NCBI GenBank assembly: GCA_039938515.1
Contig: JBDUUL010000006.1
Coordinates: forward strand, 1 to 64,000
Direction of reading: 5' to 3'
DNA: 64,000 nt
Source: Nitrososphaera sp.
Lineage (GTDB): Archaea; Thermoproteota; Nitrososphaeria; Nitrososphaerales; Nitrososphaeraceae
Shown: positions 50,036-59,180 of the stretch, in pieces
Layout of the letters: each line of letters begins with the position of its first letter
Numbering within the stretch: the stretch's first letter is position 1
Translations under genes and position numbers: made by a program
The notes under the pieces: model-generated
Databases searched by the model: none
What the model was told of the DNA's origin: nothing
What the model saw: the letters and a program-made list of their open reading frames with translations, nothing else

Positions 50036-50374
50036 ATGTCGCAAAATAACGATCCGATAATTTACCTGAAGTACAAGAACCTTGGGGACATGCTGAAGGT
50101 AATGATTTATTCATCACAGTCAATGCTGGGCGTCATTCCAAATCTCTACTACATCAGCCATGGAGGTAGGCACATTTTGTTTCTCATGACGGGCGCGATT
50201 GGTGGCGTTACAGCTCACTATGTCGTCGAAAAAGAAATGCCGACAAAAAAATACATCCAGCTTAAGCGGCTGACAGGTGAGTACTCTTTTCTGGACGGTA
50301 TGGGGACTGACTCGCTTTCTCTTTACGTCCCCATCCTGATTCTGGAAAAATCAACACTCGATTTTCCCGTATAG
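50036..50374 (+). CDS. Hypothetical protein (112 aa)
   Basis: A 112-residue protein with ATG start. Hydrophobic strands (VMIYSSQSMLGVIPNLYYI, then HILFLMTGAIGGVTAHYVV) alternate with charged segments, without a clear membrane helix. It lies between the methyltransferase and a winged-helix gene. Function unknown. Confidence 0.55.
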   Translation: MSQNNDPIIYLKYKNLGDMLKVMIYSSQSMLGVIPNLYYISHGGRHILFLMTGAIGGVTAHYVVEKEMPTKKYIQLKRLTGEYSFLDGMGTDSLSLYVPILILEKSTLDFPV

Positions 50375-50399
50375 ACATCTCGTTCAGGGGCTCCTTCAA

Positions 50400-50723
50400 A
50401 TGAAGCAGCGTAGGACAAAGACCAAGAAAAAGCCAAAACCAGTGAATGAAATTTCTGATCAAGAGGTCGATGATTTTCTTAACGCCGTCAGATCGTTTGA
50501 TGGGTACCCGCGCCTGAGGGAGCTCCCAAAACTTCTGCCCTCTATGAACACGACTAAAATCAACGCAATACTTCGCTTCTTGGAGCGGTCCGGCGTCATC
50601 ATAATTGACTCTGATGGATACATAGTCTGGTCAAGGGGAGAAACTGCAGACCGTCTAACCCTGGCAGAGGTTGCAGAAATCGCTCCCGCGGCAAAGGAGT
50701 TTTTTGAAGATTATCGCGAATAG
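50400..50723 (+). CDS. Winged-helix-like hypothetical protein
   Basis: A 107-residue protein. A basic tail (KQRRTKTKKKPKP) precedes a compact alpha/beta unit (YPRLRELPKLLPSMNTTKIN, then LRFLERSGVIIIDSDGYIVW) that looks like a winged helix, with helices before a beta hairpin. Probably DNA-binding. Target unknown. Confidence 0.5.
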   Translation: MKQRRTKTKKKPKPVNEISDQEVDDFLNAVRSFDGYPRLRELPKLLPSMNTTKINAILRFLERSGVIIIDSDGYIVWSRGETADRLTLAEVAEIAPAAKEFFEDYRE

Positions 50724-50783
50724 AAGAATGTACTATAACACGCTTTCATCGCTTATTTATTGTTCATCTCACTAGTGGATTCT

Positions 50784-51041
50784 ATGAAGTATCGAAGCCG
50801 GACCGAAATCGTTGCGGGCATACTCGAGGCCGCATACGATGGGACAACAAAAACCAAGATCATGTACAAGGCGTTTCTGTCGTATTCGCAGCTCAAGGAG
50901 TATCTCAGCGTGCTGGTTGAAAACGGCCTGCTTGATTTTAACGAGGCCGAGCTCAGATACAAGACGTCTTCAAAAGGAAGGCGCTTTCTAGAGACCTATC
51001 AGCAAATGGGCGAAATGGTCTCCCCTGACCTGTCGGAATAG
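50784..51041 (+). CDS. Winged-helix transcription regulator
   Basis: 85 residues from ATG 50784 (a TTG at 50760 would add eight). MKYRSRTEIVAGILEAAYDG followed by TKTKIMYKAFLSYSQLKEYL and YKTSSKGRRFLETYQ is the archaeal winged-helix pattern (HTH_45-type). This group is abundant in Nitrososphaeria. It ends 20 nt before a hairpin terminator. Confidence 0.7.
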   Translation: MKYRSRTEIVAGILEAAYDGTTKTKIMYKAFLSYSQLKEYLSVLVENGLLDFNEAELRYKTSSKGRRFLETYQQMGEMVSPDLSE

Positions 51042-51061
51042 AAAGAATAACACAGCCCCAC

Positions 51062-51092
51062 TTTTTCCTTTTTTTGCCTTACCTGGCAAAAA
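51062..51092. terminator. T-tract and 8-bp hairpin
   Basis: TTTTTCCTTTTTTT (51062-51075) runs into a perfect hairpin: TTTTTGCC (51071-51078) and GGCAAAAA (51085-51092) with a TTACCT loop. It ends the winged-helix transcript before the NnrE operon. Confidence 0.7.
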
Positions 51093-51128
51093 TGGTTTTT
51101 ATGTTAGACGAGAGCCGTCCCATCTGTA

Positions 51129-51827
51129 ATGCAAAGCTCGCGCCGGGCTATAACGACAGGTCAAATGTATGAGATAGAGGAAAATGGCGAATCCACGCTT
51201 GGCATGCCGCGTTTTCTCATGATGGAAAACGCAGGTCATGGAGCCGCAGATTTTCTTGTAAGTCACTTTGGTGACAAGCTCGCCAGAAAAAGGGTTGTTG
51301 CTGTGTGCGGCACCGGCAACAATGGCGGTGACGGGTTTGTAGTTTCCCGGCACCTTGCAGGTTACTGCCGTGACATTACAGTAATTCTGCTCGGTTCGAT
51401 AGACCATATAAGGAGCAAGGAGGCAAGAGCCAACTGGACCATTCTCGAAAAAATGAACAAAAGTATCAGTCTGATGGTTGCGGGTTCTCTCTTATCGGAT
51501 GTTCAAAGAAAAGCAATATCCGGCGCGGATATTGTCATCGACGCGATTTTCGGCACGGGGATAGTGGACGGCAGGCCTATCGGAGAGCCGTTTGCGTCCG
51601 CTATCGATGCCATCAACGCCTCAAAAGGCTATGTCTTAGCCATTGACGTGCCATCGGGGATTGACCCCAACTCGGGCAAGCCAAACTACAAATGCGTCAG
51701 GGCTGCTGCCACAGTCACATTCCACAGGCTCAAGGTCGGGATGAAAAAGGCAAAGCGGTACACCGGAACCATTCACGTGGAATGGATAGGCATTCCTCCC
51801 GAGGCGGAGGCTGGAGTGCTGACGTAG
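51129..51827 (+). CDS. nnrE: NAD(P)H-hydrate epimerase
   Basis: A 232-residue enzyme with ATG start. GTGNNGGDGF (61-70) is the phosphate/NAD loop of the YjeF N-terminal family, and DAIFGTGIVDG and LAIDVPSGIDP are the later signatures. It epimerises R-NADHX/NADPHX, damaged hydrated cofactors, so that a dehydratase can repair them. In many prokaryotes it is fused to the dehydratase (NnrD); here it is alone. The next gene starts at the base after its stop, so they are co-translated. Confidence 0.85.
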   Translation: MQSSRRAITTGQMYEIEENGESTLGMPRFLMMENAGHGAADFLVSHFGDKLARKRVVAVCGTGNNGGDGFVVSRHLAGYCRDITVILLGSIDHIRSKEARANWTILEKMNKSISLMVAGSLLSDVQRKAISGADIVIDAIFGTGIVDGRPIGEPFASAIDAINASKGYVLAIDVPSGIDPNSGKPNYKCVRAAATVTFHRLKVGMKKAKRYTGTIHVEWIGIPPEAEAGVLT

Positions 51828-52451
51828 TTGGCTCGCATTTTTCAGATCCCCGTGGGTAGGATGGCTAACTTTACCTATCTGGTCTCTGACGAAAAAACCG
51901 ACGAGTGCGCAATTGTGGACCCGTCATGGGACCTCGAAGTCGTCATGTCTGCCATCAAGAAAAACGGGCTCAAACCCAAGTTCATAATAAACACGCACTC
52001 GCACTTCGACCATGTACTTGGAAACGAGCAGATGGCAAAACTGACGGGGGCCAAGATTATCCAGCATCGCAATTCAGAACTGGCGAAAGACATCGCCGTG
52101 GATGATGGCCAGACAATAAGTATAGGCGACACAGTTCTTCGGGTGCTCCACACTCCGGGTCATTCCCAAGACAGCATTTGCCTCATTCTAGATGGACAAT
52201 ACGTGCTTACCGGAGACACTCTTTTTGTAGGAAACTGTGGAAGGGTTGACCTTCCGGGAAGCGATCCCGTCCAAATGTATGAGAGCCTGTATCAAAAAGT
52301 GGCGGCGCTCGATGAGAATCTCGTCGTGTATCCTGGACACAACTACGGGACGACGCCGACCTCAACGATAGGAAATGAAAAGAAGAACAATTTCGTTCTT
52401 CACCTCAAGAGCGAATCGGACTTTGTCGCGTTCATGTCCCATGGTGATTGA
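51828..52451 (+). CDS. Metallo-beta-lactamase fold hydrolase
   Basis: 207 residues from TTG 51828, directly after nnrE. NTHSHFDHVLGN holds the zinc ligands His57, His59, Asp61 and His62; VLHTPGHSQDS and the later HNYG/PGHNY are the other metal histidines. It resembles glyoxalase-II-like thioesterases. Substrate unknown, though in the same operon as cofactor repair and B12 genes. Length matches stand-alone members. Confidence 0.85.
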   Translation: MARIFQIPVGRMANFTYLVSDEKTDECAIVDPSWDLEVVMSAIKKNGLKPKFIINTHSHFDHVLGNEQMAKLTGAKIIQHRNSELAKDIAVDDGQTISIGDTVLRVLHTPGHSQDSICLILDGQYVLTGDTLFVGNCGRVDLPGSDPVQMYESLYQKVAALDENLVVYPGHNYGTTPTSTIGNEKKNNFVLHLKSESDFVAFMSHGD

Positions 52452-53545
52452 GCGCGCAATTCCGTGATATCCGATGCACCTGGATGAGCGAAGCTGCCGA
52501 GCACTCCCTACAGACCGTCGAGCGTCCGGTCTTTGTGTGCACCATATCATATACCGCCACAAGTGAAATTCCGGGGATTACCGTCGCAGGTTCAAATCCC
52601 GATCTTGTAAAGTACACTCCCGCGGCCGACGCTGAATACCTTTGCTACGGAAAGTGCAGATGCATTCCGGGCGTGCCGGCTACACCCGATGGCAAGCCAA
52701 CCCCTGCGGTAATAACGCGCGCGGCGCTCCACATCGCAGACATTCCATTTTTTATCGTGGATGCTGGTTCGAAAATCAAACCAGACGTCCCGTATATCTC
52801 ACTCGGGCTCGAACCCGGAAAGAACATAGCTGAAGGTGACGCCATGAGCCGGGCGCAGGCCCAAGACGCTTTTGATAAGGGCAGGGTTTTGGGAGAGCAG
52901 CTTGCTGGCTGTGGTGACATGCTTGTTCTGGGAGAGAGCATCCCGGGAGGGACTACCACCGCGCTTGCGGTTCTGAGCGGCCTTGGAATCGATGCGCGTT
53001 TCCGGATGAGCAGTAGCATGCCCTCGAACCCTCATGAAATCAAAAACGCCATTCTTGAGCGCGCAATTGCTAGAAGAGTCAATCATGAGGGACTCGGTTC
53101 TCCACTAGATATCGTTGCGGCGTTTGGCGATCCTATGATTGCTTCCGTTGCAGGCATCGCGACAGGTGCACTGACTGCCAGCGACAGCGTTCTCCTCGCA
53201 GGTGGAACACAAATGGCAGCGGTGCTCGGAGTACTCAAGCGATCGATCGTACCATTATCTCGCCTTTACGTAGGTACGACTGTCTATGTCGCGGACGACC
53301 CCAAGGCGGACCTTGCCGGCCTCGTAGACTCTGCCGGGCCTGCTCCAGTGCTTTCGTGCGATCTTCATCTGCCCGAGTCGGGCAAGGCGGGCCTCAGGGC
53401 GTACGGTGACGGCTTTGTAAAAGAGGGAGCGGGCGCAGGGGGCGCATCTATTGCTGCGATGCTCAAAAAGAAATCGCTGTCCGGACATGATATCAGAAGG
53501 GCAGCGGAAACAGAATACGAGGACCATATAGAAGCCGCGTTGTAG
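52448..53545 (+). CDS. cobT: Archaeal CobT-like phosphoribosyltransferase (UPF0284)
   Basis: 365 residues from TTG 52448; ATG 52484 (MSEAAEHSLQTVERP) is another possible start. It overlaps the previous gene by 4 nt. RCRCIPGVPATPDGKPTPAV, VDAGSKIKPDVPYISLG, LGESIPGGTTTAL and SLPSNP-type SSSMPSNPHEIKN fit the nicotinate-nucleotide-dimethylbenzimidazole phosphoribosyltransferase family in its archaeal UPF0284 form. It activates the lower base for cobalamin assembly. Ammonia-oxidising archaea are known B12 producers, which fits. Confidence 0.8.
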   Translation: MSAQFRDIRCTWMSEAAEHSLQTVERPVFVCTISYTATSEIPGITVAGSNPDLVKYTPAADAEYLCYGKCRCIPGVPATPDGKPTPAVITRAALHIADIPFFIVDAGSKIKPDVPYISLGLEPGKNIAEGDAMSRAQAQDAFDKGRVLGEQLAGCGDMLVLGESIPGGTTTALAVLSGLGIDARFRMSSSMPSNPHEIKNAILERAIARRVNHEGLGSPLDIVAAFGDPMIASVAGIATGALTASDSVLLAGGTQMAAVLGVLKRSIVPLSRLYVGTTVYVADDPKADLAGLVDSAGPAPVLSCDLHLPESGKAGLRAYGDGFVKEGAGAGGASIAAMLKKKSLSGHDIRRAAETEYEDHIEAAL

Positions 53546-53671
53546 CCTTGCAGTGTAGTTAGAAAACGAGGCTAAAGGGGAACTCAATGCAGACAAGGGC
53601 AGGCAAAGCCTATCGGCCTCGAAAACTCTAGTTCACACGGTATGGACGGCTTGAGGCCGCCAGACCGAAAC

Positions 53672-54043
53672 TTAGAACGTCAAGTACGGATTCTTGTTGC
53701 TGCCTGTTTTTTCCTGGGAATCAAACAGTTGGACGAGCAATTGTTGCTGCAGGTTCTGAAAATAGGTTCTAAGACCTATGCTCGACTCGTTCTCGAGCTT
53801 TTGCTGGATGGCGGCGACAAGGTGCGGGGTCATCCTATCTGAAACCGTGATGTTAAATCTCGTCTTGACCCTGCCGTCCTGCATGATCTGCATTTCCGAG
53901 CGGACATTCTCAGGTGCGATCTGTCTTGCTCGCGAGTCCAACCACTGGTACATCGAGATGAGTACCTGGGGCTTGATTCCCAGTTTCTCATCGTCCATGG
54001 AGATGTGAAAAACTGATACTGCGGTGTTCGACTTGTTTTGCAT
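53672..54043 (-). CDS. Hypothetical protein (123 aa)
   Basis: 123 residues starting GVLISMYQW-type segment inside (MQNKSNTAVSVFHISMDDEK at the N terminus). The second half, TRFNITVSDRMTPHLVAAIQ, followed by a Gln-rich helix, suggests an alpha/beta protein. No membrane or metal sites. Function unknown; found between the B12 operon and the ligase gene. Confidence 0.5.
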   Translation of the reverse strand: MQNKSNTAVSVFHISMDDEKLGIKPQVLISMYQWLDSRARQIAPENVRSEMQIMQDGRVKTRFNITVSDRMTPHLVAAIQQKLENESSIGLRTYFQNLQQQLLVQLFDSQEKTGSNKNPYLTF

Positions 54044-54123
54044 GCGCTCTAACGGAGAGTTAGGATAAAAACAAGGAATAGAGCTCTAGTTAACCATCAA
54101 GCTAAAAACGTCGCAGAGCGGCT

Positions 54124-54387
54124 TTAGATGCTTGAAAGAATCTCTGATAGGCTGTCCGGAATCTCGGGGAGCTCTCCGATGTGACTGACGTTATTCTGCA
54201 GGGTCTCGGAGCCGATACGGCGAACTCTCTGGGTTGCAATCAATGTATCAATCAGCCTTTCAAGTTCTTTCGCCGGCAGAACCCCATTGAGCTTTTCCTT
54301 CAGCGTGACCTCAGAGTCGTATTTGTTGATGGCGTGCTGAACCAAGATAAGTTTCTCGTCGTGCGAAAGGCTAATCACGTCCCTCAC
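54124..54387 (-). CDS. Hypothetical helical protein (87 aa)
   Basis: 87 residues from ATG 54387. Charged helix-rich sequence (MRDVISLSHDEKLILVQHAI, then LPAKELERLIDTLIATQRVR), reminiscent of a small regulator of a DNA-metabolism gene, though only its position upstream of the ligase hints at this. No known motif. Confidence 0.5.
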   Translation of the reverse strand: MRDVISLSHDEKLILVQHAINKYDSEVTLKEKLNGVLPAKELERLIDTLIATQRVRRIGSETLQNNVSHIGELPEIPDSLSEILSSI

Positions 54388-54524
54388 AAGCGTAAGTGGT
54401 TATAATAAAGCTTGAACTCTGGACATCGGAATCCACTGCGAGGCATCAAGTCCCTCATTATTCACAAAGCTAGTTTTCCGTGGCCAGGGGTGCCTGCTCT
54501 GCAAGACGTGCAATCCTGATCGCT

Positions 54525-56297
54525 TTATCCTCGCTTTGCACCTGACTTTTTCAGTTGCTTCTCGTACATTTCAACTATCTCACTTATGGTAGTTGCGTCC
54601 TCCGGCTTTTTGTCGTCGCGTACCTTGCCGGTAAATTTGGGAAATCTCAACGCCAGGCCGTAACCGGCCCTCAGTGTGTCCATGGCCGCAGTGTGCAGCG
54701 GACTGAGCGTGATTTCCGACGCAATTACTTCGATCACCAGTTTGGGTTCAAACCAGACGTCCATCTCTAGCCCCGAATCCACGCGCGCAGGTCTATGCTT
54801 GACGATGTGCTCTTGAAGTATCGAGTAAAACTTGACAAGGTCCTTGTCCGAAAAACCGGTCCCAACCTTGCTCACGCTTCGAAAGATGTCATTTTCTTCG
54901 TCGTATGCTGCAAGTAGAAGGGCTCCGTAACTCCCGACACGTCGGCCCCTCCCATACAGAGCACCAACTATCACGAGGTCCAGAGTGTCGACAAGCTCAT
55001 TCTGATACTCTCGCTTGAGCTTCATCCAGGCATATTCGCGGGCGCCGGCGCGGTAGGTACTCTCCAGCTGCTTTGCCATCAGTCCCTCGCATCCATGCCT
55101 CATGGCTTCTGCCATAAAATTCTCGATCTGCTTTTGATCTTTCGCAATGCGCTGCTCGACGACCTTTATCTTTCTGTCTTTTGAGTTCCGCAAAAGCTTT
55201 TCAAGAAGGGATCTGCGGTCGCTGTATGGACTATCTAGCATCGACTTGCCGTCAGCATAGAGAACATCAAAAAAGTTGATGACAACCGGATAGCTTTGCA
55301 TAGCCTCCTCTACCCCGTGCTTCCTCCTCCTATGCATGAGCTCTTGAAACGGGAGGTACTCGGCAGTCTTGGAATCTATAGCCACCACTTCTCCTTCAAG
55401 TATCAGTTCTCTGGCAGTAGAGATTGTCGACGCAGACGATGCAACGTCAGGGTAGTGACCTGTTATTCGCTCAAGCCTTCGTGAAAAGAGCTCTACTCCG
55501 TGAAGTCCCTTGTGGACCTGAACCCGCTCGCCATCAAGCTTGTATTCCAGTGCCACTGGCCTTCCCTCCGACCGGCTGACAACTTCATTGGCGTCAACGG
55601 CCCTCTCCGCAAGCATGGGTCTTATCGGCTTGTAAAGAGTAACTTTCATCCGTACAACTGCATCCAGCCCCTCTATGGCAAGTGTCCTTGCGACGGCGCC
55701 GAGATCGCTTGACACATTGTACGCGTGTTCAAGAACGTTTCGATTCGCCTTGTCCGCGGTAAATGCGAGGGCAAGGGAGTCAAGCATGGTGTAGTCGGCA
55801 ATCCCGAGCCGGAGCTGGCCAAGCACAAATTTTACGATGTATCGAGCCTCGTCGTTTGATGCATCATTAAGCAAGCTCTGCAGGAGCCGCAATTTGCTTT
55901 CCTGCGAGCCGGCGCCCGCGGTCCGAGCTATCCTGTCTAGCACGGCATAAACTCGCTCGACTGTCATTGGCTCTGAAAAAAACGTGGACTGAGACTTTGA
56001 CAGCAGGGCTTCGCCTGCAGTGTCCCCGAGGTCGCCAGTCCGCCGATAGATCTCTTCAATGCGCGCCGTGTCTGCGCCGGATGCATTTGCGATCGCCCGC
56101 ATCACCATCCTTCCTGCAATGCCAAGCTCCACTCCCTCGTAGTCAGGGTACAATTTGCCCTGAATAAGGTAAGTGACTTTGTCGATGGTTTGTGGCGGAG
56201 TCCTCTTCAGAAGCTCTACGAGGTAATCGGTCAACGCCAGCCGACTCGCGGTTTTCTCCATTTTGACAAACGTTTCGACAACAAGGGAAAAGTCCAT
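54525..56297 (-). CDS. lig: ATP-dependent DNA ligase
   Basis: A 590-residue archaeal ligase with an ATG start. The N-terminal helical DNA-binding domain precedes the adenylation core: motif I EYKLDGERVQ (nucleophile Lys253), motif III VEL-type FSRRLERITGHYPDV, motif IV EGEVVAID, motif V EGLMAKQLESTYRAG and WMKLKREYQ. The C-terminal OB fold is complete. It seals nicks with ATP in replication and repair. It diverges from the S25e gene across about 80 nt. Confidence 0.95.
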   Translation of the reverse strand: MDFSLVVETFVKMEKTASRLALTDYLVELLKRTPPQTIDKVTYLIQGKLYPDYEGVELGIAGRMVMRAIANASGADTARIEEIYRRTGDLGDTAGEALLSKSQSTFFSEPMTVERVYAVLDRIARTAGAGSQESKLRLLQSLLNDASNDEARYIVKFVLGQLRLGIADYTMLDSLALAFTADKANRNVLEHAYNVSSDLGAVARTLAIEGLDAVVRMKVTLYKPIRPMLAERAVDANEVVSRSEGRPVALEYKLDGERVQVHKGLHGVELFSRRLERITGHYPDVASSASTISTARELILEGEVVAIDSKTAEYLPFQELMHRRRKHGVEEAMQSYPVVINFFDVLYADGKSMLDSPYSDRRSLLEKLLRNSKDRKIKVVEQRIAKDQKQIENFMAEAMRHGCEGLMAKQLESTYRAGAREYAWMKLKREYQNELVDTLDLVIVGALYGRGRRVGSYGALLLAAYDEENDIFRSVSKVGTGFSDKDLVKFYSILQEHIVKHRPARVDSGLEMDVWFEPKLVIEVIASEITLSPLHTAAMDTLRAGYGLALRFPKFTGKVRDDKKPEDATTISEIVEMYEKQLKKSGAKRG

Positions 56298-56378
56298 CAG
56301 GATGCGCCCAGCTGAAACCCACCGCTGACTGGCAATTATGAATATTAAAGGGCTTGCACGACTTTATAGCGCGCAAAA

Positions 56379-56705
56379 ATGGGTGGCAATAAGAAAAAAC
56401 CGTCCTCCTCTTCTGACAAGGGAGCGGCCACGGGCCCGGGTGGCGAGATCAAGCCGTCCTCTGACGAGAAGAAGAAGTCAAGCAAGCCGCAGCAAAAGCA
56501 AAAGCTTGCCGTGTTGATTGACGAGGGACAGGGCATGAAAGTTATCCAGGGCATGAAGGCAATTACAATTCAGTCAGTCGCTCGAACTACTGGTGTCAAA
56601 ATATCCGTTGCCAACGCGTTCGTCAAGTCGCTTGAATCAAAAGGCGTCGTGAGAAGCGTGGGCGGATACAGCGGGCACCGAATCTACGAGCTAGTAAAAC
56701 ACTGA
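56379..56705 (+). CDS. rps25e: 30S ribosomal protein S25e
   Basis: A 108-residue protein with ATG start. A Lys/Ser/Pro-rich tail (1-45) precedes a winged-helix core: ITIQSVARTTGVKISVANAF then LESKGVVRSVGGYSGHRIYE. This is the archaeal and eukaryotic S25e fold, which binds rRNA in the small subunit head. AT-rich sequence about 30-40 nt upstream is the probable TATA element. Confidence 0.9.
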   Translation: MGGNKKKPSSSSDKGAATGPGGEIKPSSDEKKKSSKPQQKQKLAVLIDEGQGMKVIQGMKAITIQSVARTTGVKISVANAFVKSLESKGVVRSVGGYSGHRIYELVKH

Positions 56706-56709
56706 GATC

Positions 56710-57114
56710 TTAACTCGCCTTTTTTATTACCGCTACGTCGCCTGCCTGAACGCTATCCAGGATCTCAATGTTTGTCCGCAAATAACCGATGGGATTCAGC
56801 GACTGCATTATAGATGCATCTTTTACAAACATACATACGGCGCCATTTGATGTCATATAGGCCAAGTCTCCTCGCTTGAACTTTGAACGCTGCTTTTCAG
56901 CGCCTATTATAAGCCCCGACTCTGCGTAGAGAAACGAATCTGAAAACCTGTGAATTCTTCCCTCCACGGGCATTGACTTCAGTAGCGCGCTGCATGTGAG
57001 GGGCGCAAGATGGCGCGCAAGTTCCGCCTGTATGATGCCCCTTCCGCGGACCTCTATCTCTACCCTGATTCTGGACACAGATCCCTGCGGCGGTTCCACA
57101 GATGCCATTTGCAC
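56710..57114 (-). CDS. Cyclophilin-like fold protein (TM1367 type)
   Basis: A 134-residue protein converging on S25e with a 4-nt gap. Strand pattern RIRVEIEVRGRGIIQAEL, ALLKSMPVEGRIHRFSDSF and KFKRGDLAYMTSNGAVCMFV matches the cyclophilin-like PF04126 family. The family has the fold but not the isomerase residues; ligand unknown. ATG start. Confidence 0.65.
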   Translation of the reverse strand: MQMASVEPPQGSVSRIRVEIEVRGRGIIQAELARHLAPLTCSALLKSMPVEGRIHRFSDSFLYAESGLIIGAEKQRSKFKRGDLAYMTSNGAVCMFVKDASIMQSLNPIGYLRTNIEILDSVQAGDVAVIKKAS

Positions 57115-57184
57115 GCGACAGAAATTGTATCACCCATATGTTTCCAACTGGTTAGGATTGAAAATGCTTGCAATATTCGCAACA

Positions 57185-57194
57185 TTTATTATAG
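57185..57194 (+). promoter_or_regulatory. TATA element of rpoK
   Basis: TTTATTATAG lies 25-34 nt before the TTG start at 57219, the expected position for an archaeal core promoter. Confidence 0.55.
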
Positions 57195-57218
57195 ATCTGC
57201 AATCTTTTTGCGTCATTC

Positions 57219-57662
57219 TTGGTAGTAAAGCGTTCTACAGCTAAAAGGGGTTCTGCCGCGCCAAGAAAGTCAGCCGCGAAAACTGCCAAGAGCAAGAAAA
57301 CAACAGCCAAGCCCAAGCCTGAGGAAGTAGAAGAAGTTGAAATAAAGAAATCTGGAAGGCCAGAGGACGAGGTTGTTGTATATGATGAGCACGAATACGA
57401 GCTTCGCGAAATTCCTGCGCAGGGCAGTCGAGTGCTGATTGGTCCGCCATGGCTTACGCGCTTTGAACGCGCGAGGATTACGGGTGCAAGGTCTCTTCAG
57501 CTGTCTCTTGGCGCCCCTTCACTGGCAAGGACTGCAGAAGGAGTTACCAATTCCATAAGCCTTGCCATCGTAGAGATTGAACAAAAGGCTCTTCCAATAT
57601 CAATAAGGCGAATACTTCCAAATGGGATCTATCAGGATATTCCAATTGATTGGATGAAATGA
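57219..57662 (+). CDS. rpoK: DNA-directed RNA polymerase subunit K
   Basis: 147 residues from TTG 57219. The Lys/Ala/Glu-rich extension (1-50) precedes the Rpb6/omega core: PPWLTRFERARITGARSLQL, then LGAPSLAR and ISLAIVEIEQKALPISIRR. RpoK clamps the largest polymerase subunits and is essential. It has no paralogue in the window. The long basic-acidic N terminus is typical of this lineage. Confidence 0.9.
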   Translation: MVVKRSTAKRGSAAPRKSAAKTAKSKKTTAKPKPEEVEEVEIKKSGRPEDEVVVYDEHEYELREIPAQGSRVLIGPPWLTRFERARITGARSLQLSLGAPSLARTAEGVTNSISLAIVEIEQKALPISIRRILPNGIYQDIPIDWMK

Positions 57663-57884
57663 CCTTAGGAAGTCTCTCACACAACTTTTGAAAAACCGAA
57701 AAATGGAAAGCTTCGCCCTCTACGATCTTTCACGCTAAATCCGGGCTGGCTTCCTGCCATTGAGGTCATTTTTGTTCAGAATGAAAGCATGAATGGCCAG
57801 GGTCTCGCACGAACTGTGCTACAGTACCTCCCCGGAAAGCGCGCCAATCTTTCTTCTGGTTGACAGGGTATCCTTTTGGATCCA

Positions 57885-58499
57885 CTAGAATCCTCCCGGG
57901 ACATGATCCGCCTGCCTCGTCTTCCCAGCAAGTCGTGCCTCGATGTACTCCTTGAAATCGTTTGAATGGGAAAACATCGATGCAAATTCTAACCCGCGCG
58001 AACTGAATAATTCCCGAGCCCCTTCCTCTCTGTCCACCACTGCGACTATGCCCTTCACGGTATAGCCCATTTCTGTGACCCTGTCAGCGGCGTCCATCGA
58101 GCTCCTTCCCGTCGTGACAACGTCATCTACGATTACTGCAGGCGAGTCCACGTTTCCCTCGACCCATTTCCGACGGCCGTATTGCTTTGCTTGCTTTCTG
58201 ACGAAGAAAAGGTCGATGGGACGAGTACCCTGCGCGCTTGACATTGAAATTGAGGTCGCAAAGGGAATCGCTCCTGACTCCAAACCCCCCACCGACTTCG
58301 CACCAAGCGCCTGCACCAGACCCAGACCGAGCGAACCTGCTAGCGCAAGTCCTCTGGCGGTTAAAATTGCCTTCTTGATGTCATAATAGTATGGCGACTT
58401 CCTGCTGCTTGAAAGAACGGTTTCCTCAAGGACTATGCCATCTTTTTTTATGATTTCCTTCAGCTGCTCACGGGGGGTCAAATCTTGTGGTGCCTGCAC
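57885..58499 (-). CDS. pyrE: Orotate phosphoribosyltransferase
   Basis: A 204-residue enzyme with ATG start. ILTARGLALAGSLGLGLVQA and the PRPP loop VIVDDVVTTGRSSMDAAD with VKGIVAVVDREEG are standard. It joins orotate to PRPP in pyrimidine synthesis. The last residues KTRQADHVPGGF are an extra tail. Confidence 0.9.
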   Translation of the reverse strand: MQAPQDLTPREQLKEIIKKDGIVLEETVLSSSRKSPYYYDIKKAILTARGLALAGSLGLGLVQALGAKSVGGLESGAIPFATSISMSSAQGTRPIDLFFVRKQAKQYGRRKWVEGNVDSPAVIVDDVVTTGRSSMDAADRVTEMGYTVKGIVAVVDREEGARELFSSRGLEFASMFSHSNDFKEYIEARLAGKTRQADHVPGGF

Positions 58500-58567
58500 A
58501 AATCATGATCTCGTGGTTATAAGTACGCTGTCTGAATTTTCGGCTACGGGCAGAAATCAGCTGCCTT

Positions 58568-59143
58568 CTAAAAGAGCGTCAGCGATTTGAGAGACGAAGT
58601 GAACGCATCCAACTCATTTGAGTACTGCGCTTGGGGCGATATAAAAGAGATTGAAAGCAGATAGCCGCGGTGGACCAGATGATAAACGACTTGTTTGTAG
58701 GTGGATCCTTGCACCGAGATAGTCCATGTCCTGACCTTCACGTCCTGGTTAGCGAGTGTACCTGAACCCTCGCTCTCGATCGATTTTTCGTGTAGTCGAT
58801 CGCTTGCTAAAGCTAGCTGCTTTGACTTGGCGTCCAGGCTGTCCAAGGTATCTCCCGGTCTCATCTTGCTGGCAACAATGTCGATTGAGGCAGCAGAATC
58901 GTTAAAGGATACGAGGGTGGTCGTGTTGGCGTCAAGGTGCCTGAATTCCTGCGCGCTCCATCCTTGGGGGTATGAAATCGAAAAGCCAAACCCCCTGTTG
59001 ACGTATGGGTTTGGGACCTGATTCTTTGCGACCACATGCTTGCTGAGCCCCGCGTTAATTACTAGGACAGCGACAATGACTGCCGCAGCGCCGCAGGCAA
59101 CTGCGATGATGGCCTTTCTAGATGCCAATGTTCCTATCCCCAC
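58568..59143 (-). CDS. Membrane-anchored PsbP/LpqN-like protein
   Basis: 191 residues from ATG 59143. A signal anchor (AIIAVACGAAAVIVAVLVI, about 11-29) precedes a domain with YVNRGFGFSISYPQGWSAQE, the PsbP/LpqN-type start, and later YKQVVYHLVHRGYLLSISF and LDAFTSSLKSLTLF. In other organisms the fold sits on the outer face of membranes. Function unknown. Confidence 0.65.
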   Translation of the reverse strand: MGIGTLASRKAIIAVACGAAAVIVAVLVINAGLSKHVVAKNQVPNPYVNRGFGFSISYPQGWSAQEFRHLDANTTTLVSFNDSAASIDIVASKMRPGDTLDSLDAKSKQLALASDRLHEKSIESEGSGTLANQDVKVRTWTISVQGSTYKQVVYHLVHRGYLLSISFISPQAQYSNELDAFTSSLKSLTLF

Positions 59144-59180
59144 TGCTTGCGGATAATATATCTATCAGGACTCGTGCTGT

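Noticed and set aside
52588-52610. GGTTCAAATCCCGA resembling a tRNA T-arm
   Set aside because: It is within the CobT coding region (AGSNPDL) and has no paired acceptor or anticodon stems around it. A second T-arm-like string at 47871 was rejected likewise.
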